Of a DNA stretch of 64,000 nt, positions 34,409-48,717 are shown piece by piece. The DNA is taken from NCBI RefSeq assembly GCF_000002985.6, contig NC_003279.8, positions 4,650,001 through 4,714,000 of the forward strand, given 5' to 3'. Position numbers and translations under genes: made by a program. Source of the DNA: Caenorhabditis elegans (Eukaryota; Nematoda; Chromadorea; Rhabditida; Rhabditidae). The stretch's first letter is position 1. The number at the start of each line of letters is the position of its first letter. The notes below the pieces were generated by a model, which saw only the letters and a list, made by a program, of their open reading frames with translations, did no database searches and was not told where the DNA came from.

Positions 34409-36396
34409 ATGGAGGGAAAAAATTAAAATTAAAAGTGAGAAAATAATGGAATATTTAGAAATAAATGAAAACGATGAAGAATAGTGTAATTGATGCCTTC
34501 TACTTCATCTCATCACCCATTTTATACCGCACAGGAGGAGATCAAAATCAGGCGAGCGGGGAAAGTGGGCGTGTCTCTCGAGACACTGTAAGATGGACAA
34601 TGGGCACCCCGCTGAGGAAAGAAGGGGCGCACACACATCGAAAAGAGATCCGTTTGAGATAGAAGGTTTTGAGGCAAAATGGAAACACAAGGAAAATGAG
34701 TGAAAACGAGAAGAAGAAGAAGGAGATCCGGTTAATTTCGATGGAATATGTCCGGATTTTTGGCGGGGAGGAAAAAGATTTTAAGATTAGAATCCCGAAT
34801 TTCGAGATTTCCACGGATATCATGCAAAATTTATAAACTTTTCCTTTTTAATTAGGTCGCACTTTTCGGAACCAGTTTTCACCCGGTTTAAGCATAGCTT
34901 AAGAGTTCTGAAAAATGTTAACGCCAACCTGGAACTGGAAATGTTTGAAAATTGATAAATCAGATATGTTTTTAAGAAAAAGTCAGTTTCTCTTAAAGTT
35001 ACTCGACCCGACCGAATATTTTCTGATGAAAAAATAATTTGCGTCCTCAAGAAGTACAGTAATATCACGCATACGCAAAATTTCGCGGTTTTGTGCCCAG
35101 AATACGGTACCGGGTCTCAACACGCCTTTTCTCTTGTAAAATACAAGCAGTGTACGCCTTTAAAGAGTACTGTAGTTTAAAAATATTGTTGCTACTGATT
35201 TTCCATTGATTTTTCATTGTTTTTCTCATAATTTGTTAAAATTTATGCGGTTTTCTAGTAAAAAATACACAAAAAAGTGAAAATTTAAAAAAATCCACAG
35301 CAAAAAAGGTTTGAACAACAATTACAGTACTACAGTTGAAACTACAGTACTCTTTAAAGGCTCAGTATTTTTCAAAATTTTTTTAAAACATAATTTTTAA
35401 ATCCACGGGGGACATTGCATTCTATTTCTGAAAAATAAGACAAAAACCTGCGCCTTTGATGTCTGAGTACTGTAGATTAGTCAATTCGCGGTGAGATATC
35501 AGAGTGTCGTTGTGTACCAAATCCGCGATATCTTAAACGAATAATAATAATTTGTAAAAACCCTGAAATCTGAGCAAGTTTGCAGTGAACTAGTCTTTTT
35601 GAAAGCTGAAATCTGGAAAAATTATCAATGTTTTCCTTCTGAAAACTTCTCTTCTGAACTTCAAATTTATTTCGGAAAAAGTTGTTTTCTCATCTCCAAT
35701 TTCCAAAAAATCACATGTTTTCGCCACTTAAGATTTTTATCTCGAAAATTGCCTTCCTAACCAGTACTTTGCCAAGAACATTTCTTTGAGAAATTTGCAA
35801 ACCTAAAATTGTCAGTTCCCTGAATATCTGAATTCTTTGAAACAAGTAAAAAAGTAAAAAATGATTTGAATTAATTTTTTTTATTGCAATCGCTTTTTTG
35901 GTATTTGTTTAAAATAATTATTCGATTGTCAAAGGGGGGCTGTGTATGGGGGAAGAGTTGAAGATAATAGGTATATTCCAGAGATCACATTAATAAAACA
36001 AGAATGGATAGAAGGAGAGTTTCGGTGTGAGAGAGTAGGTTGAATCAAAAAATACATAAAATCTCACATCTTGTCTAAAAATAAAGTTGCCCGATTGGAA
36101 AGAGAGAGAAAAATGAAAAAAGAGATAGAGAGATAATTTTCTGAGAGGGAAAGATTTGCACCAGTTTGTTTTTTCGATTTGTAATGTGAAATCCCGGCCA
36201 GGTAGATTACCCATTACATGAGAAAAATGTGTGCGGATGAACATGGAAGTTTTGGAAAATAAGGACTGTAAACCGGATGATTCAGTGAAAATGATGAAAC
36301 AAAAAAAATAAATAAATTGGATCAATATGATGCAATTGAGCAATAATAAAAGAAACACAAATTAGAGATAAAACCTTAAACATTTCTAGTAAGGAA
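34409..36396. other. Intergenic and chd-7 downstream region
   Basis: About 2 kb between the hairpin and the chd-7 stop. A GC-richer patch at 34545-34640 contains GGGCGTGTCTCTCGAGACAC, part of which is self-complementary. A repeat copy sits at 35099-35372. The rest, including 35880-36390 next to chd-7, is AT-rich and may include its 3' UTR. No supported gene. Confidence 0.4.
35099..35372. repeat. Palindromic repeat copy, family A
   Basis: It starts ACGGTACCGGGTCTCAACACG, includes CGCCTTTAAAGAGTACTGTAG, and near its other end ACTACAGTACTCTTTAAAGG in inverted orientation. It is the same family as at 8285, 42790, 48015 and 48718. Confidence 0.75.
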
Positions 36397-39300
36397 TCAA
36401 GGATGTTTGGACTTCTTCGCTGACGGCTGCTGTTGTTGTTGTTGCTGCTGAGCAGCAGCTAACGCCGCTAGAATGCTCGGATCCGAAAGCATCATCGATT
36501 GAAGAATCGCCGGATTTTGCATCAATGCAGTCAACAGCAGTGGGTTAATGTCTTCTCCCGAATTTGCAGAGGATGCTGCAGCCGCGGCAGCTTGAGATGA
36601 CGTTGATGGTACTGAGGTTGATGGAGTTTGAGCTGATGCTACAGCTGACGTGGATGGAGTGGATGTTGAAGCGGAAGCCTGAAAATTTAAATAATGAAAC
36701 CGTATACATTTATTTCTCATCGAAGATATTTTTAAATTCGAATTTCAAATTACCTGTTTCGACGTCGTTGGAGTGCTCGCCGCTTGAGCAGCCGCTGCCA
36801 TCGCAGCCATTGATGCCACGTTGGCAGTTGATGAAGAAGATGCAGCAGTTGAAGTTGTTGGCATACCGTAACCCCCGTACAACATTGATTGTAGTGCAGC
36901 AGCTTGTTGATATTGTTGGAGCATCATTTGCATTTGGAGCATTTCCAATTGTTGCTTTGTGATCGCATCTTGTTGAGAAGCGGCTGCTTGGGCTGCTGCT
37001 GCTTGAGCTGCGGCGGTTGCTGGAAATTATTATTTAATTAGATTTAAGGGTGTCTTCTTCTTTTTTCGATTTTTCGTTTATTCAGATCTTTAGAAAAATC
37101 TATTTAGCTTTAAAAACTGATTTTTTTTTGAGAATTTTCAAAACTTTTTTCTTGTTTTTCGATATTCTTTAAAAATAATTTTTTTCTCAAACTTACCACT
37201 TCTAGATTTGCTGGAAGTTGGCGTTGACGGTGTTTGCTGAGCTTGTTGAACCTGCTGTGCAAGAGCCAAAGCCATAAGTTGAGCATTTGCAGCTGACGCC
37301 GAAGTTGACGGAGTAGGTGTTGATGGTACAGACGCAGTAACGGCGGGAGTAGCATCTCCGATACGATCACTGTGTGCACCTCCAAGTGACAAATGAGCAA
37401 ATAGAGCACTGTTCGCGTGTACGTTGTAGTCTGGATTGGCATCAAGCCAAGCTGATAGTTCAGTTGCTTTAGGCCATTTCGAAGCAGCGAGAAGTTCTCC
37501 AGTCTTACGATTGAATACTGAGATCATGTCATCAAATTGTAGAGATTCTCCAATTTTAATATTACACGTGGCTGATGCGGATGGTGTTTCAGGGGCTGAT
37601 GGTGTTGCAGATGACTTCTCAACTTTTGGAGTTGATGGTTTGGGAGTTGCCACAGCTAACGGAGTCGCTGCTGGTGTTGGACGGGAACTTGCAGCCTTTG
37701 ATGATGGTGCTGCTCCTGATCCAGTTCCATTTCCACTCATTTCATTGAACAACGGAATATCGATAGACCATTCTGGATTCGACATGACGAATACGGTAAG
37801 ATCTCTGATTGGTGGACGTTTCGATACTGGAAGACTTTCTCTTGTTTGCTTGTGAATCATTGGAACTCGTGCATCCTTTGACATTGTATTGAGCTTCGCC
37901 AACTCTTGCATACCAACTCCAGCAAGTTCAAGAAGCCGAAGAATCAGCAATTCTTCCTGAGTCTTCGCAGATTGAGCCTGCTGAGCTGCTTGCTGAGCCT
38001 GTTGAGCTTGTTGTTGTTGCTGTTGAGCAGCAGCAAGCGCTGCCGCTTGTGCAGAAGCTGCAGCAGCTGCCGCTGTCGCTGAAGATGTCGATTCCTTCTG
38101 AGGAGCTGGTTTCGACTTCTTTGGAGCGGATGGAGTTGATGTTCCAGTGGAAGACGATGTTCCTGTCAATGCTGCAAGTGCTGCAGGGTTCATACTCATT
38201 GCAAGAAGAGCTTCAAGGACTTGTTGCTGCTGAGCAACAGCTTGAGCATCAGCCGATGAAGTTGATGCAGAAGCAGCTGCAGCGACTTGTGCAAGAGCAA
38301 CTGCAGCGGCTTGCGCCTGTGCAGCTTGATTGGCCTGCGCAGAAGACTGACTACTGGAAGCTCCTTTGGAAGTGCTCGGCTGAGCCTGTTGTTGTTGTTG
38401 AACTGCACCGGCAATGAGCATAGTGAGCATCTGATTCAATGCTTGTTGTTGTGCAGCTGTCATATTCTGCCCTCCACTGGCAGCCATCATTTGAGGCATC
38501 AGCATCAGAGCAATCATGCTAGCATACTCCGCTGCTCCACTTCCACCTTGACCCATCAACATTTGTTGCATAGCTCTCATCTTAGCATCATTATCGTTAT
38601 TCGGTCGTTTCCGACTCGCCTTCCTGGATGCAGAAGAGCTCGCAGCAACTGCAGCCGCCTGCTGTTGTTGCTGTTGTTGTTGTTGGAGTCGAAGGAATTG
38701 AGCTTGAGCTGCTGCAACAGCTGCCATATCCTTCTTATCTTCAGAATCGCTATCATTCACAGTTTCCACGTCAGCAACTCCACACCATTTGCCAGACTCG
38801 ATTGTTGCAACGATTTCAAGAAGACGTCGAAGAAGTGTAGTTTCTGATGGACGTACGATCTGAAAATTTATATTTTAAAAACGGACAAATAAGTTTTCTT
38901 ACAATGAAAGATGGAGTAGCTAGAATGGACACTGTGCTTCAAAAAATCCAAAATTACCATCAATTTAAAAAACTTTGTGGTTTTTCTCAATTTGTTCCAC
39001 TTTAAAATTTTTGTAAAATTCAAACAAAATACTGACCTTGGTGAAAGCAGGCTTATTGAGCACATTAGCTGCCAACTGATCCAATCCACACTGATCACAA
39101 ATCTCCATGAGCTCCTTGTCATGCTGCATACACCATCCGCTTGGCATTCCAGTCGTTTCACACAATTCAAGATTCAACTCTGACAACGTCTGAACCATCG
39201 TATGAACCTTCCGCATCAACGAGATTCGATTCATCATCTTGATAGCTTTCCTCGTTGGCATCGGATCAATTGACATTGCACGCTTCAAATCAATCGGCTT

Positions 39301-42300
39301 CAGATCATTGGATCCCTGAGCTCGTTGGCACATTGCCAAGACACACATCAATTGCTCGTGACAATCTTCATCAGTTTTCTTCTCAAGAATCGGTGACAAT
39401 GTCTTGAAAATCGTCCAATCTTCATTTCCACCTTCACCGATGTTCGTCTTCACACCATATGATCGAACAACTCGAATAAATTCCTGTTCCTCTCGTTTCG
39501 TCCAGTTCAACTTATTGTAAACTGGATCATGAACACTCTTTTGACTTGAGGTCAGAAGTCGTCGGAAACGAAGCCAGAAATCTGTCTGACCTGGCCAAAC
39601 GGCAAGATTCTTCTCTGCGAAGCACAAATTCTCATCAACACGAATTGCATCGAAATTATCCAATCCATGTCTCCAGCATCCAATTAAGAAGCACTTATCA
39701 CAGTCAGAATCCCATCCTTCAATGAAAGTCTCTGAGATAGTCGGCATTTCAGGTAACTTGATATCAGTCCATTTAACATTGAAATCTTCCACCAAAGCCC
39801 GTTCATCACCAATCAAATGAATCTCGAGATGTTTCAGCATATCAATCTTGACCATCAGTTTATTCGCATGTCTGTGCACGTGTCGTTGGAATGCTGAATC
39901 CAGAGCAAAACTCGGTGGATTAAACTCTGGAAGTCCAGCCCATCCTTGATTATACATCGATCCAGCACCGAGCTTCTGATTTTCTTGAATACCTTGAGGT
40001 CTGATCAAGTTGAAGACAAATTGACGAATTCGATCGTCTCCTCGAAACTCTCGAATACAATGAAGCAGCAAAGTTCTCGACATATGCTCAATATCTTGTT
40101 CAGAAATCTCAAGTTCTCCATATTTCTTAATCTCTGCCCATCTTCCCCATCCATACTGTGCGAGGACCTTCTCAACTTTGAAATATTCAGCCTTACTTGT
40201 CGCCAACTCATCAGGACGATAACTTCCCGAATAGTCTCCATCTTCATCATTTCCTCTTCGTCTCTTCCGTTTCTCAGCAGCACCACGTTTCCGATTTCCA
40301 GATTCTTCACTTCCATCAGAATCTCCTTCGTCCTTGTTCTCCTCGAATCGTTTAGTACGTTTTCTTGGTTCTTCAATGATGAGTTCACGTCCATCAGGTG
40401 TTGCAGTTGCCTTTTCCACATCAACTTGCGCCTTTTCAGCCCATTTCGTCCAGAATTCAGGATCATCTATGTCTATGTCATCACCCTTATTATGACTCGA
40501 ATTGAAAGTAGCCTTCGCGAATAGGGATCCTTTTTGACCAGCTTCCAACGTGATTGTCTGGGTTCTTCGTTGCAAAATAGTCTCGATATCTTCCTCATTG
40601 AACTTCGAAGATTCATTCTCCTCATCCATAATGGATCCGTATGCTCCCTTCTTCAAGAGCTCTTCAACGTCTTTTTTGCTCAACGCAGTTCCCTCAGCTT
40701 TCAGTGCAGTTGTTGATTGAAGTACAGCTTTATCAAGACCTAACTTCAACGAAGCCTTATCAAACATCTCCCTTTCATACGTATTGGAAGTGATCAGCCT
40801 GTACACTTTGACAAGTTTCTTCTGTCCGATACGATGGCAACGAGCTTGTGCTTGAAGATCGTTCTGAGGATTCCAGTCAGAGTCGAAGATGATGACAGTG
40901 TCAGCTGCAGTTAGATTGATTCCGAGACCACCGGCACGGGTGCACAGGAGGAACACAAAACGATCAGAATCTGTAAAAAAGTTTAATTGAATTTGGAGCT
41001 GTAATTTGAAAGTTATGTGGGTGTGGCTAATCACCCTGATTCGTCACGGTATGTAGGTGGGAGGCATTTTTTTGCAATTATATTTTACAAAATTACATAT
41101 TGCGCCATGTTGTTCCAGAATTTTCCATTGAGAATTAGTCTCACAATACAGAAAATCACTTGATTTATTTGATACTTGACACTTGACATTTGAATAATTT
41201 GATAAAGTGCTCAAAAATGGCCTGAAAGTTGCCAATTGATGATTTCCGAAGTTTCGAAATATCGAAAAATTATGGCAATTTTCAGGCAATTTTTGAGAAC
41301 TCGTCAAATGTTTCAACCGAAATAAATCTTATTATCAAATAAATCAAGTGATTTTCTATATTTTGACACTAATTTCCAATAAAGAATCTTGGAATAAGAT
41401 GGTGCAATAAGTTCGATTGTAGAATTGCCTCTCACTTTATTCGTGTTTTGGACGTTTTTTTTTTATTACGATTATAAATCTTTTAGCAAATAAAAAACAC
41501 TTTTTGGTTTATTTTTTAACTTCAAAAATCAAAATATTCAGAAAAAAACTCACTTTCTTTACTGAAACGATCGATAGCAGCTTGTCTCAAGTCACCACGA
41601 ACATTTCCATCAATTCTTTCGAATGGGTAAGACATGCTGATCAAAAATTCCTCCAATAAATCCAAAACTTTGACCATTTGAGAGAAAATCAACACTTTAT
41701 GACCATCCTTTCGCAACTTTGGCAGCAACTTCTCAATGAGCACAACTTTTCCCGATGCTTGAATAAGAGCCTTGTGAGCCAACGTCTCTTCGTCCCAATC
41801 TGGATGAGCAAGCCGGAAATCGTTCATAATAGCTTCTTCGGCTCCGTTGATAAGGAATGGGTGATTACAGCATTTTCTGAGCTCCATCATAACATTCATT
41901 AGAGAAGGAGCACTAGTTCCTTTGCACAAATGACTGAAATTCCTCTCGAGAATAGCACGATAAAACTTCTTTTGCATATCTGAGAGTTGAACTTCAATAA
42001 TCGTTTCCTCTTTTGGTCCCAGTGATTTCTCAACATCTTCCTTCAATCTTCTCAACATCATTGGTTTCAGAATCTCTTGAAGCTTCTGAACTTGATCATC
42101 AGTTTGACACGATCCAAATTGTTCAAGGAACGTTGCAGAATTATCAAATTGTTGTGGATGCAGGAAATTCAACAAAGAGAACAGTTCATCAATGTTATTT
42201 TGAAGTGGAGTTCCTGTTAAAAGAACACGATGCTCCATTCGGAATGCTAAAAGACCGTTGACAAGAAGCTTGCAATTTCGGTTCTTCAAACGATGAGCCT

Positions 42301-45300
42301 CATCAATTACACATACTCTCCATGGAATTTTCTTCAAGAATTCAACATCAGAAACAACAGTCTCAAATGTTGTAATCAATGCATCAATCTTCACAAAGTT
42401 CTTCTTCCAATTCTTAGCTCCACAATGTCTCTTGTCATAGAATACTTCATATTGCTGAAGAACTTCTCTTGCATATGCACTTCCGTGATAAACGATCGCG
42501 TTCATATCAGTCCAAGTTTCGAATTCTCGAACCCAATTTTGAATGGTTGAAAGTGGAACAACAACCAGGAAAGGTCCATGAATTCCATAATCATAAATTC
42601 GTGACAGGAAAGTGATGGTTTGAACAGTCTTTCCGAGACCCATTTCGTCGGCGAGAATGCAATTTTGGCTGAAAAAAAATCGTTCATTATTGTATTTTAA
42701 GAAAATATTTTTAAGTTTGTATATAATTTTTAAATTTTTAAATTTTGTATTTTGAGTCTTCGCAAGGATGTATTTGTTTTACGCCAAAAATACGATACCC
42801 GGTCTCGACACGATAATTGTTTGTTAAATTCGAAAAACATGTACTTTGAAAGAATACTGTAATTATAAACTTCCATTGTTGTGGAGTTTTAATGGATTTT
42901 TCATAATTTTCTTTAACTTAAAAATTTTAACAAATCGCGAGAAAACTATGTATGTTCAACAGCAACAAACGCTTTAAACTACAGTACTCGTTAAAGGCGC
43001 AAATCCGTTCGTATTTAACAAAAACAATTGTCGTGGCGAGACCTGATACCGTATTATTTATACAAAATTTAAAAAAAAAAGGATTAAAGGACGATCCGTT
43101 CTTCAAGTACTATGCACTGCGGATCTGGGATTCAGGTACACTGCCTGATGGTGATCCCTCGTACAATAATATTTGCTAATTTTTTTAAAAGAAAATTACA
43201 ATTATAAATTTAATTATAAAGTTTTTTCTTCCTATTTCCAATTTTTCAAAACCAAAATTTAAAACTCACGCATTGTAATAGCAATAAAGCAGCCAATCGA
43301 CACCTTCAAATTGATATTCTCTCAACGAATTTCCATTTTTCCACACTTTCGACGTGCTCATCTTCTTCCACTCTTCAGGCTCGGGACGTTGTTTCTCACG
43401 AATCTTAGCAGGATCAATAACTTGACGCTCCCTCCACAGCTCAACTTTATCCGCCGGAATCATCTCAATTGGCTCCCATGTCACCTCTTCGTAACCCAAA
43501 CTTTTCCATTTAATAAGCACAAATTCTTGTCCATCGTCTTCAGTAATGAGATCAACAACTCGGTCAACAATCACGAAATCCGAATTAAAATCCTCATCAT
43601 CTTCAATATACGACGACATCTTTTTCACTTTGAATCTTTTGATTTTCGCTTCAACTCGCTTATCAATTTCCAAAAGTTCTGCGGCAGTTTTCCATTCACA
43701 ATGAACATATGATCGTCCTTTCCATTTAATAAGAAATTGCTCAACTTCTTCCTCTTCAATCTCGTTGGTTTCAGATTCAGTCTTTGATTTTGAAGATTCT
43801 CCGTTTCCAACGCTTTCTCCATTTTCTCCATTTTCCTTTGGCTCTTTTTTGACTTTCTCTTCAGATTTTTCCTCACCGTTCTCTTCTGATCCTTCTGCAA
43901 CCTCTGTTTCTGGCACCTTCTTCTCCACTTTACCCATTCTCATATTCAAAATCTTCTCGACGACCATTGCATTTGGATCCGGAGCTGGAGTATCGATTTT
44001 CATGAGAAACTCGTCATCTTCATCATCACTTTTTGCTCCTTCTACACCTGCTTCATCAGTGGGATCAGCCTTCTTTTTACCACCTCCACCCTTCTTCTTT
44101 CCTCGTCCACGTTGTGGATAGAAATCATCATCATCAGAATCGTCAACACTCTTCTTCTTTCGTGACTTTGCAACTACTACAGCAGGCCTTCGATATGACT
44201 TTTTCTTTGATGATGTTGCGCCCATCAACGGAGTAGCTGGAGTTGAAGGTTCGGTGAATCCGTCATTCGTCTCACTTGGAGCTTCACTCATATCTTTTGT
44301 GATCGTTGATGTGTCATCATCTTCTTCTTCCTTGATGTCGTCTTTTGATGATTTTGCAGAGGATGCTTCATCATCGTCTTCATCCTGAACTTCTTCTTCT
44401 TCGCCAAAAGTCTCTTCAACTCCTGCAAAGTTCTCAATATCGTCAGCTTTCACTGGAGTAGATTGGTCAACTGGTGAACTATCATCCATTGGCTCCGGCT
44501 CTTCGACGGGCTCTTCAGCGGGCTCTTCGGCGGGCTCTTCAATTGTTCCAACAGATGGGATAGGATATTCCTCAGTATCTGCTGGTTCTTGTTGAGCTTC
44601 AACTTCCACGGGCTCGGGATCTACTGACACTTGTGGCTCTTCTTTCTCAATGTTTTCGTAATCATTCTGCTCAACTTGATCCAAAGGAGTTCCATTACTA
44701 TAACCCGCTTCAGCACCTTCTTCATTCTTTACAAAATTATCAATTCCTGTATCATCTTCTAATAGATTCGAAGTTGATTGTTGATCCTCTTTAAATTCCA
44801 CTTCATCTTTCAGTTCTTCAACTGGAATCGTTTCTTGAGAATACTCATACTTTGGTTCATCCTCTTCTATTATTGGTTCTTCTTTCGGAACGTCCTCTAG
44901 AATTTCCTGTTGATCACTAATTGCCTGAAGTTCTTGATCGTTTTGAGAAGACTGTGGCATTATCGGATCAGATACAGATGGAGATGGTATGGCTTCAGGA
45001 GCAACAGTAGGCTCTTGATATCCTGACGACGATGGAAAATCAGGAAACTCCGGGTAGGCGTTCTGCTGTTGAGATGATGTCGATGGAGTAGAAGTTGCCG
45101 GAATTTGGGCTTGACTCGGTGGTGCTGATTGATCCACTGATTGTGATGGTTCCATTGAAGCCGGCGCCGTACTAACACCGATACCGTATCCGGATGGGTG
45201 CTGCTGCTGTTGTTGGTTGGGTTGGGTTTGATGTTGGGATGGATGTTGCTGAGGATGATGTTGCATTGGGACCGAAGCAGGCTGTTGATGCTGGTGAGGA

Positions 45301-48300
45301 TGTTGAGGTTGTTGCTGCTGTTGAGGATATCCAGACATCTGAAATATTCAAAAATTTAAGAATTAATTAGGAATTACAAGCTTACGTTCTGCTGATGTTG
45401 AGCATGCTGCTGCTGCTGCTGTTGATACTGTGCATACATCGGATGCTGCTGTTGTTGCTGAGCATACGGATTTCCAGAACCATTCTCCATTCCATTATAC
45501 TGTTGCTGATACGGCGATGGTTTCTCTGGTTCCATCTTAACCTGTGGAGCATTTGGAACCGGTGATTCTTGCATAGACGGAGTTGGCTCAGGCGGCACAA
45601 TAGATTCCTTGCTTTCAGTGGAGCTGGCTCCAGATCCCGCACCTCCGTAACCATCGTGGTAGACAGATATCAGTGTCCTCGTCTTATCAGCGGTTATATG
45701 AACTTGACTTCCAGGTTGATTCACATGAACTGGCACTGAGTTCGGATTCGATGGAATTTGATTCGATTGGGAAGACGTTGGTGGTGGTGGTCCTTGATGA
45801 TGTCCGCCAGCAGATGCAGCTGCTGCGGCCGCCGCTGCAGCAGCAGCAGCTTGTTGTTGTTGTTGCTGCTGTTGCCACTGCACGTGTTGAAGCTGTTGGC
45901 TGTACCGATAATGATCACTTTGGAACTGAGCAAGTTTATGTTGCAGCTGTTGAACTTCTGCGTCAGCCGACGCACTTCGTTGCATATTGTAGAGTTGTTG
46001 AATTCGTGCCTTGCATTCTGCAGATGATTTTTCCACTTGAGCAATGACGTTCTGAAAAATAAGTGATTTAGTTTAGTTTTTATTTTTAAAATTTGAACCA
46101 CAAACACATATTACGGGAACCCGAAATTCTGAGAATGCGTAATGCGCAACATATTTGACGCGCAGAATATCTCGTAGCGAAAACTACAGTAATTGTGTAA
46201 ATGACTACTGTAGCTCTTATATCGATTTATGGGCTCGACTTTCGAAACGAGTATTCTATCGAGTAGCTACATACCATTTTCCTTCGCTTTTTCGTATTTT
46301 CTCATTTTTTGCTAATTTAAAAAATCGAGCCCTGTAAATCTACAGTATTCATTTAAATAATCACTGTAGTTTTCGCTACGAGATATTTTGCACATCAATT
46401 CAAAAAGACGAAAAATCCATTAAAATTTGAAATTCAAATATATTTTGAATGTTTGAAAAACATCGAATTTTGTTGGTTTTAGGCAATAATATTTTGACCG
46501 TATTGTAGGAAATTTCTTGCAAAATAGTCTAAAGAATTATACGTGAAACCTACAAAATTCAATTTTTCTCAAGTATCAAGATGAATTTGAATTTGTTTTT
46601 CAGAAGAGGCTTTATTTTGACTTTTCATTGTTTGTGTTTGCAATTTCTCGCATTTTCATTCCTACTACCAACTCACCATCAAATCATTGGTTCCAACTCT
46701 TCCCCATTGTTCCTGTTGTGCCATTTGCATTGATTGAGGCGCCGTCACAGGTCCACCTCCTTGCTGTTGCTGCTGTTGTGAAGGTGGTGGTCCACCGTAA
46801 CCCTGATAACCATCCCAATATCCTGGTGGTGCCTGTTGTTGACTGTGTGGTGGATATTGATGCCTCATCTGTGGAGGAGGTCCCGCTTGTGGAGCATACG
46901 GTGATTGTTGGGAGGGTGGTGGTGGATATCCAGTGGATGCCTGTGGTGCATAACCATATGGACCATATCCGGGTGGCCCTTGGGCTTGTTGTTGGCCGGC
47001 TTGTTGTTGTTGAGCTCGTTGTTGATGGTACATTTGTTGATAGTTCTGAGGTGCTTGTGGCGGTGGTGGATATTGTCCTTGCGGTGGTGGTCCATTTGTT
47101 ACGGGTCCTGGCCGGTACCCTTGTTGTGATGGACCATTGGATGATGGATAGTGTGGTGGTGGAACGCCGCCGTACATCGCCATTTGGTTCTGAAAATACT
47201 TTGAGAGGAGTCAGTGATATTCTTTAGATATTTAAATAAAATATTCATAATTTTAAAGGTCGAGTAGAGTCGTTTTGGGATTTTGTTTCAATTTGAAACT
47301 TTCAAATAATGGAAAATAGTCTGAAATGATCGAATATTTATATTTAAATAATTTAAATTTTAAAATTTTCGAGACAATTTAAAAAATTTTAACTTTTTAA
47401 TATGTAGTCTATTATTTAAAACAAAATCCCAAAACTGCTCTTTTCTATCAATAAAGTTTTTAGGCAGTTTATTTCCAAGATTTTCCAAATAAACTACTTA
47501 CCGGATATCCACCCTGTCTCATCATTGGATTATTCGACATTGCCGCCATCGACGCCATCGGATCCATCTGTGCAGCTGCTGCCGCCGCTGCAGCCGCCGC
47601 CGCTTCTGCCTGAGCCTTTTTTGATTTTCCACGTGCCTTTTTTGCAGGTGGTGGCTGAGCTGGCTGTGGTGGTACTTGTTGTGGTGGTGGAGCCATGTGC
47701 TGCATTTGATGTTGTTGCTGCATCATCATCATTTGATGATGCTGTTGTTGTTGTTCATATGGATTCATCGGTTGACCTGGATACCGTTGAGGAACGCCCT
47801 GCTGAGATTGTTGAGATTGTTGTGGTGGCGGGCCGCCCATCATTGTGTAATCTGCCATTTGGGACATTTGTGGAACGTAGTCGTCGCCTGCAAAAATTTT
47901 GAATAATTCCCAAAACTAGAATTCGATATTTTTTTTATTAAAATGATGATTAATTTTTCTTATGCAACAAAAAATGTAATATTACCTAGACTCTAAATTG
48001 TATGATCTTAAAAAAGGTATGCGCCTTCAAAGAGTACTGTAGTTGCAAACTCTCGTTGCTGCGGAATTTTCCTCGATTTTCAGTTTTTCTCACGATTTGT
48101 TAAAATTTATGTGATTTATTTTGGTTTTTTAGTAAATATATCAACTTTTAACGAGAAACTTTGAAGAATTCGTAGAAACGAAATTTTTGAGTTACAGTAA
48201 TCTTTAAAGGCACATACACGTTTGTACTTAATAAAAAAAAAGTCGTGTCGAGACCCTAAACAGTAAAAATCGTTACATAAATGTTTCGATTGTAAAAATG

Positions 48301-48434
48301 CTAGAAATAGTTGCAAGACCCTTTGCACCTCTAAAGTGAATTACATTTTTCAAGAATCTACAATACTATAAAAAATTTCGAACTTAAATAAATTCAATTT
48401 TCAAATGTTTCCAAAAAGACTCACCTTCATCCAT
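36397..48434 (-). CDS. chd-7: CHD-family chromatin remodeler CHD-7
   Basis: Ten exons: 48434-48425, 47887-47502, 47189-46677, 46051-45386, 45338-43270, 42668-41554, 40970-39037, 38859-37197, 37019-36754, 36678-36397. They total 2967 residues in frame. It is the CHD6-9 (Kismet) class nuclear nucleosome remodeler. The first ~750 residues are Gln/Pro/Ala-rich with long Q and A runs, then an acidic region. Two chromodomains lie at about 1060 ([15 protein letters not shown]) and 1113-1160 ([17 protein letters not shown]). SNF2 motifs are [10 protein letters not shown] (about 1222), [10 protein letters not shown] (about 1334), [10 protein letters not shown], and [12 protein letters not shown] with [13 protein letters not shown]-like region ([19 protein letters not shown]) follows. 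Two BRK-like modules lie near 2564 and 2671 ([12 protein letters not shown]...WLDANPDY). The Ala/Gln-rich tail ends at 36397. The 10-base first coding exon (MDEG) is preceded by an acceptor near 48579. Confidence 0.96.
42790..43054. repeat. Palindromic repeat copy, family A (chd-7 intron 5)
   Basis: Begins GATACCCGGTCTCGACACGA and ends GTCGTGGCGAGACCTGATACC. The arms carry TTGAAAGAATACTGTA and ACTACAGTACTCGTTAAAGG in inverted orientation. Confidence 0.8.
46115..46405. repeat. Palindromic repeat copy, family B (chd-7 intron 3)
   Basis: The left arm has GCGCAGAATATCTCGTAGCG, AAAACTACAGTAATT and GACTACTGTAGCTC. The right arm has CACTGTAGTTTTCGCTACGA and GATATTTTGCACATCAA in inverted orientation. 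Relatives are at 53690-54012 and 56040-56168. Confidence 0.8.
48015..48266. repeat. Palindromic repeat copy, family A (chd-7 intron 1)
   Basis: TATGCGCCTTCAAAGAGTAC is near the left. GTTACAGTAATCTTTAAAGG and GTCGTGTCGAGACCCTAAAC are at the right, inverted. The outer left GGTCTCGACACG end is missing or decayed. Confidence 0.7.
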
Positions 48435-48717
48435 TTTGTGTGTTTGGTTATGTGGTTATAATGAGATTAACTTGTACAAAAAGAAAGCGAAAATATATAA
48501 TTTAAAAAATCCAATTCTTCACAATGCGTCAGCTGTTTCTTTTTGAATTTGTATATTAATTCAGCAGCCTATCATCTGAAAATTAAAATAAATTAATAAA
48601 TTTGAAATGTTGAGGACCGATTATTTCACTATTGATAGGAAAAAACAAAAGAAAAAAGAAAGATGGTAGTTCGAGATATAAAAGAAAAATATTATTTGAT
48701 TTTTAGAAATTTAGCAG

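Noticed and set aside
38287-38847. 186-codon plus frame opposite chd-7 exon 38859-37197
   Set aside because: Antisense shadow of poly-Ala/poly-Gln coding sequence.
46628-47227. 199-codon plus frame opposite chd-7
   Set aside because: It is antisense to the Q/P/G-rich chd-7 exon 47189-46677; the valine-rich composition is the shadow of CAA/CCA codons.
16146-48434. xnp-1, unc-57, F-box and chd-7 as one functional cluster
   Set aside because: Spacing is kilobases, orientations are mixed and the pathways differ; worm operons have same-strand genes about 100 bp apart, which is not seen here.
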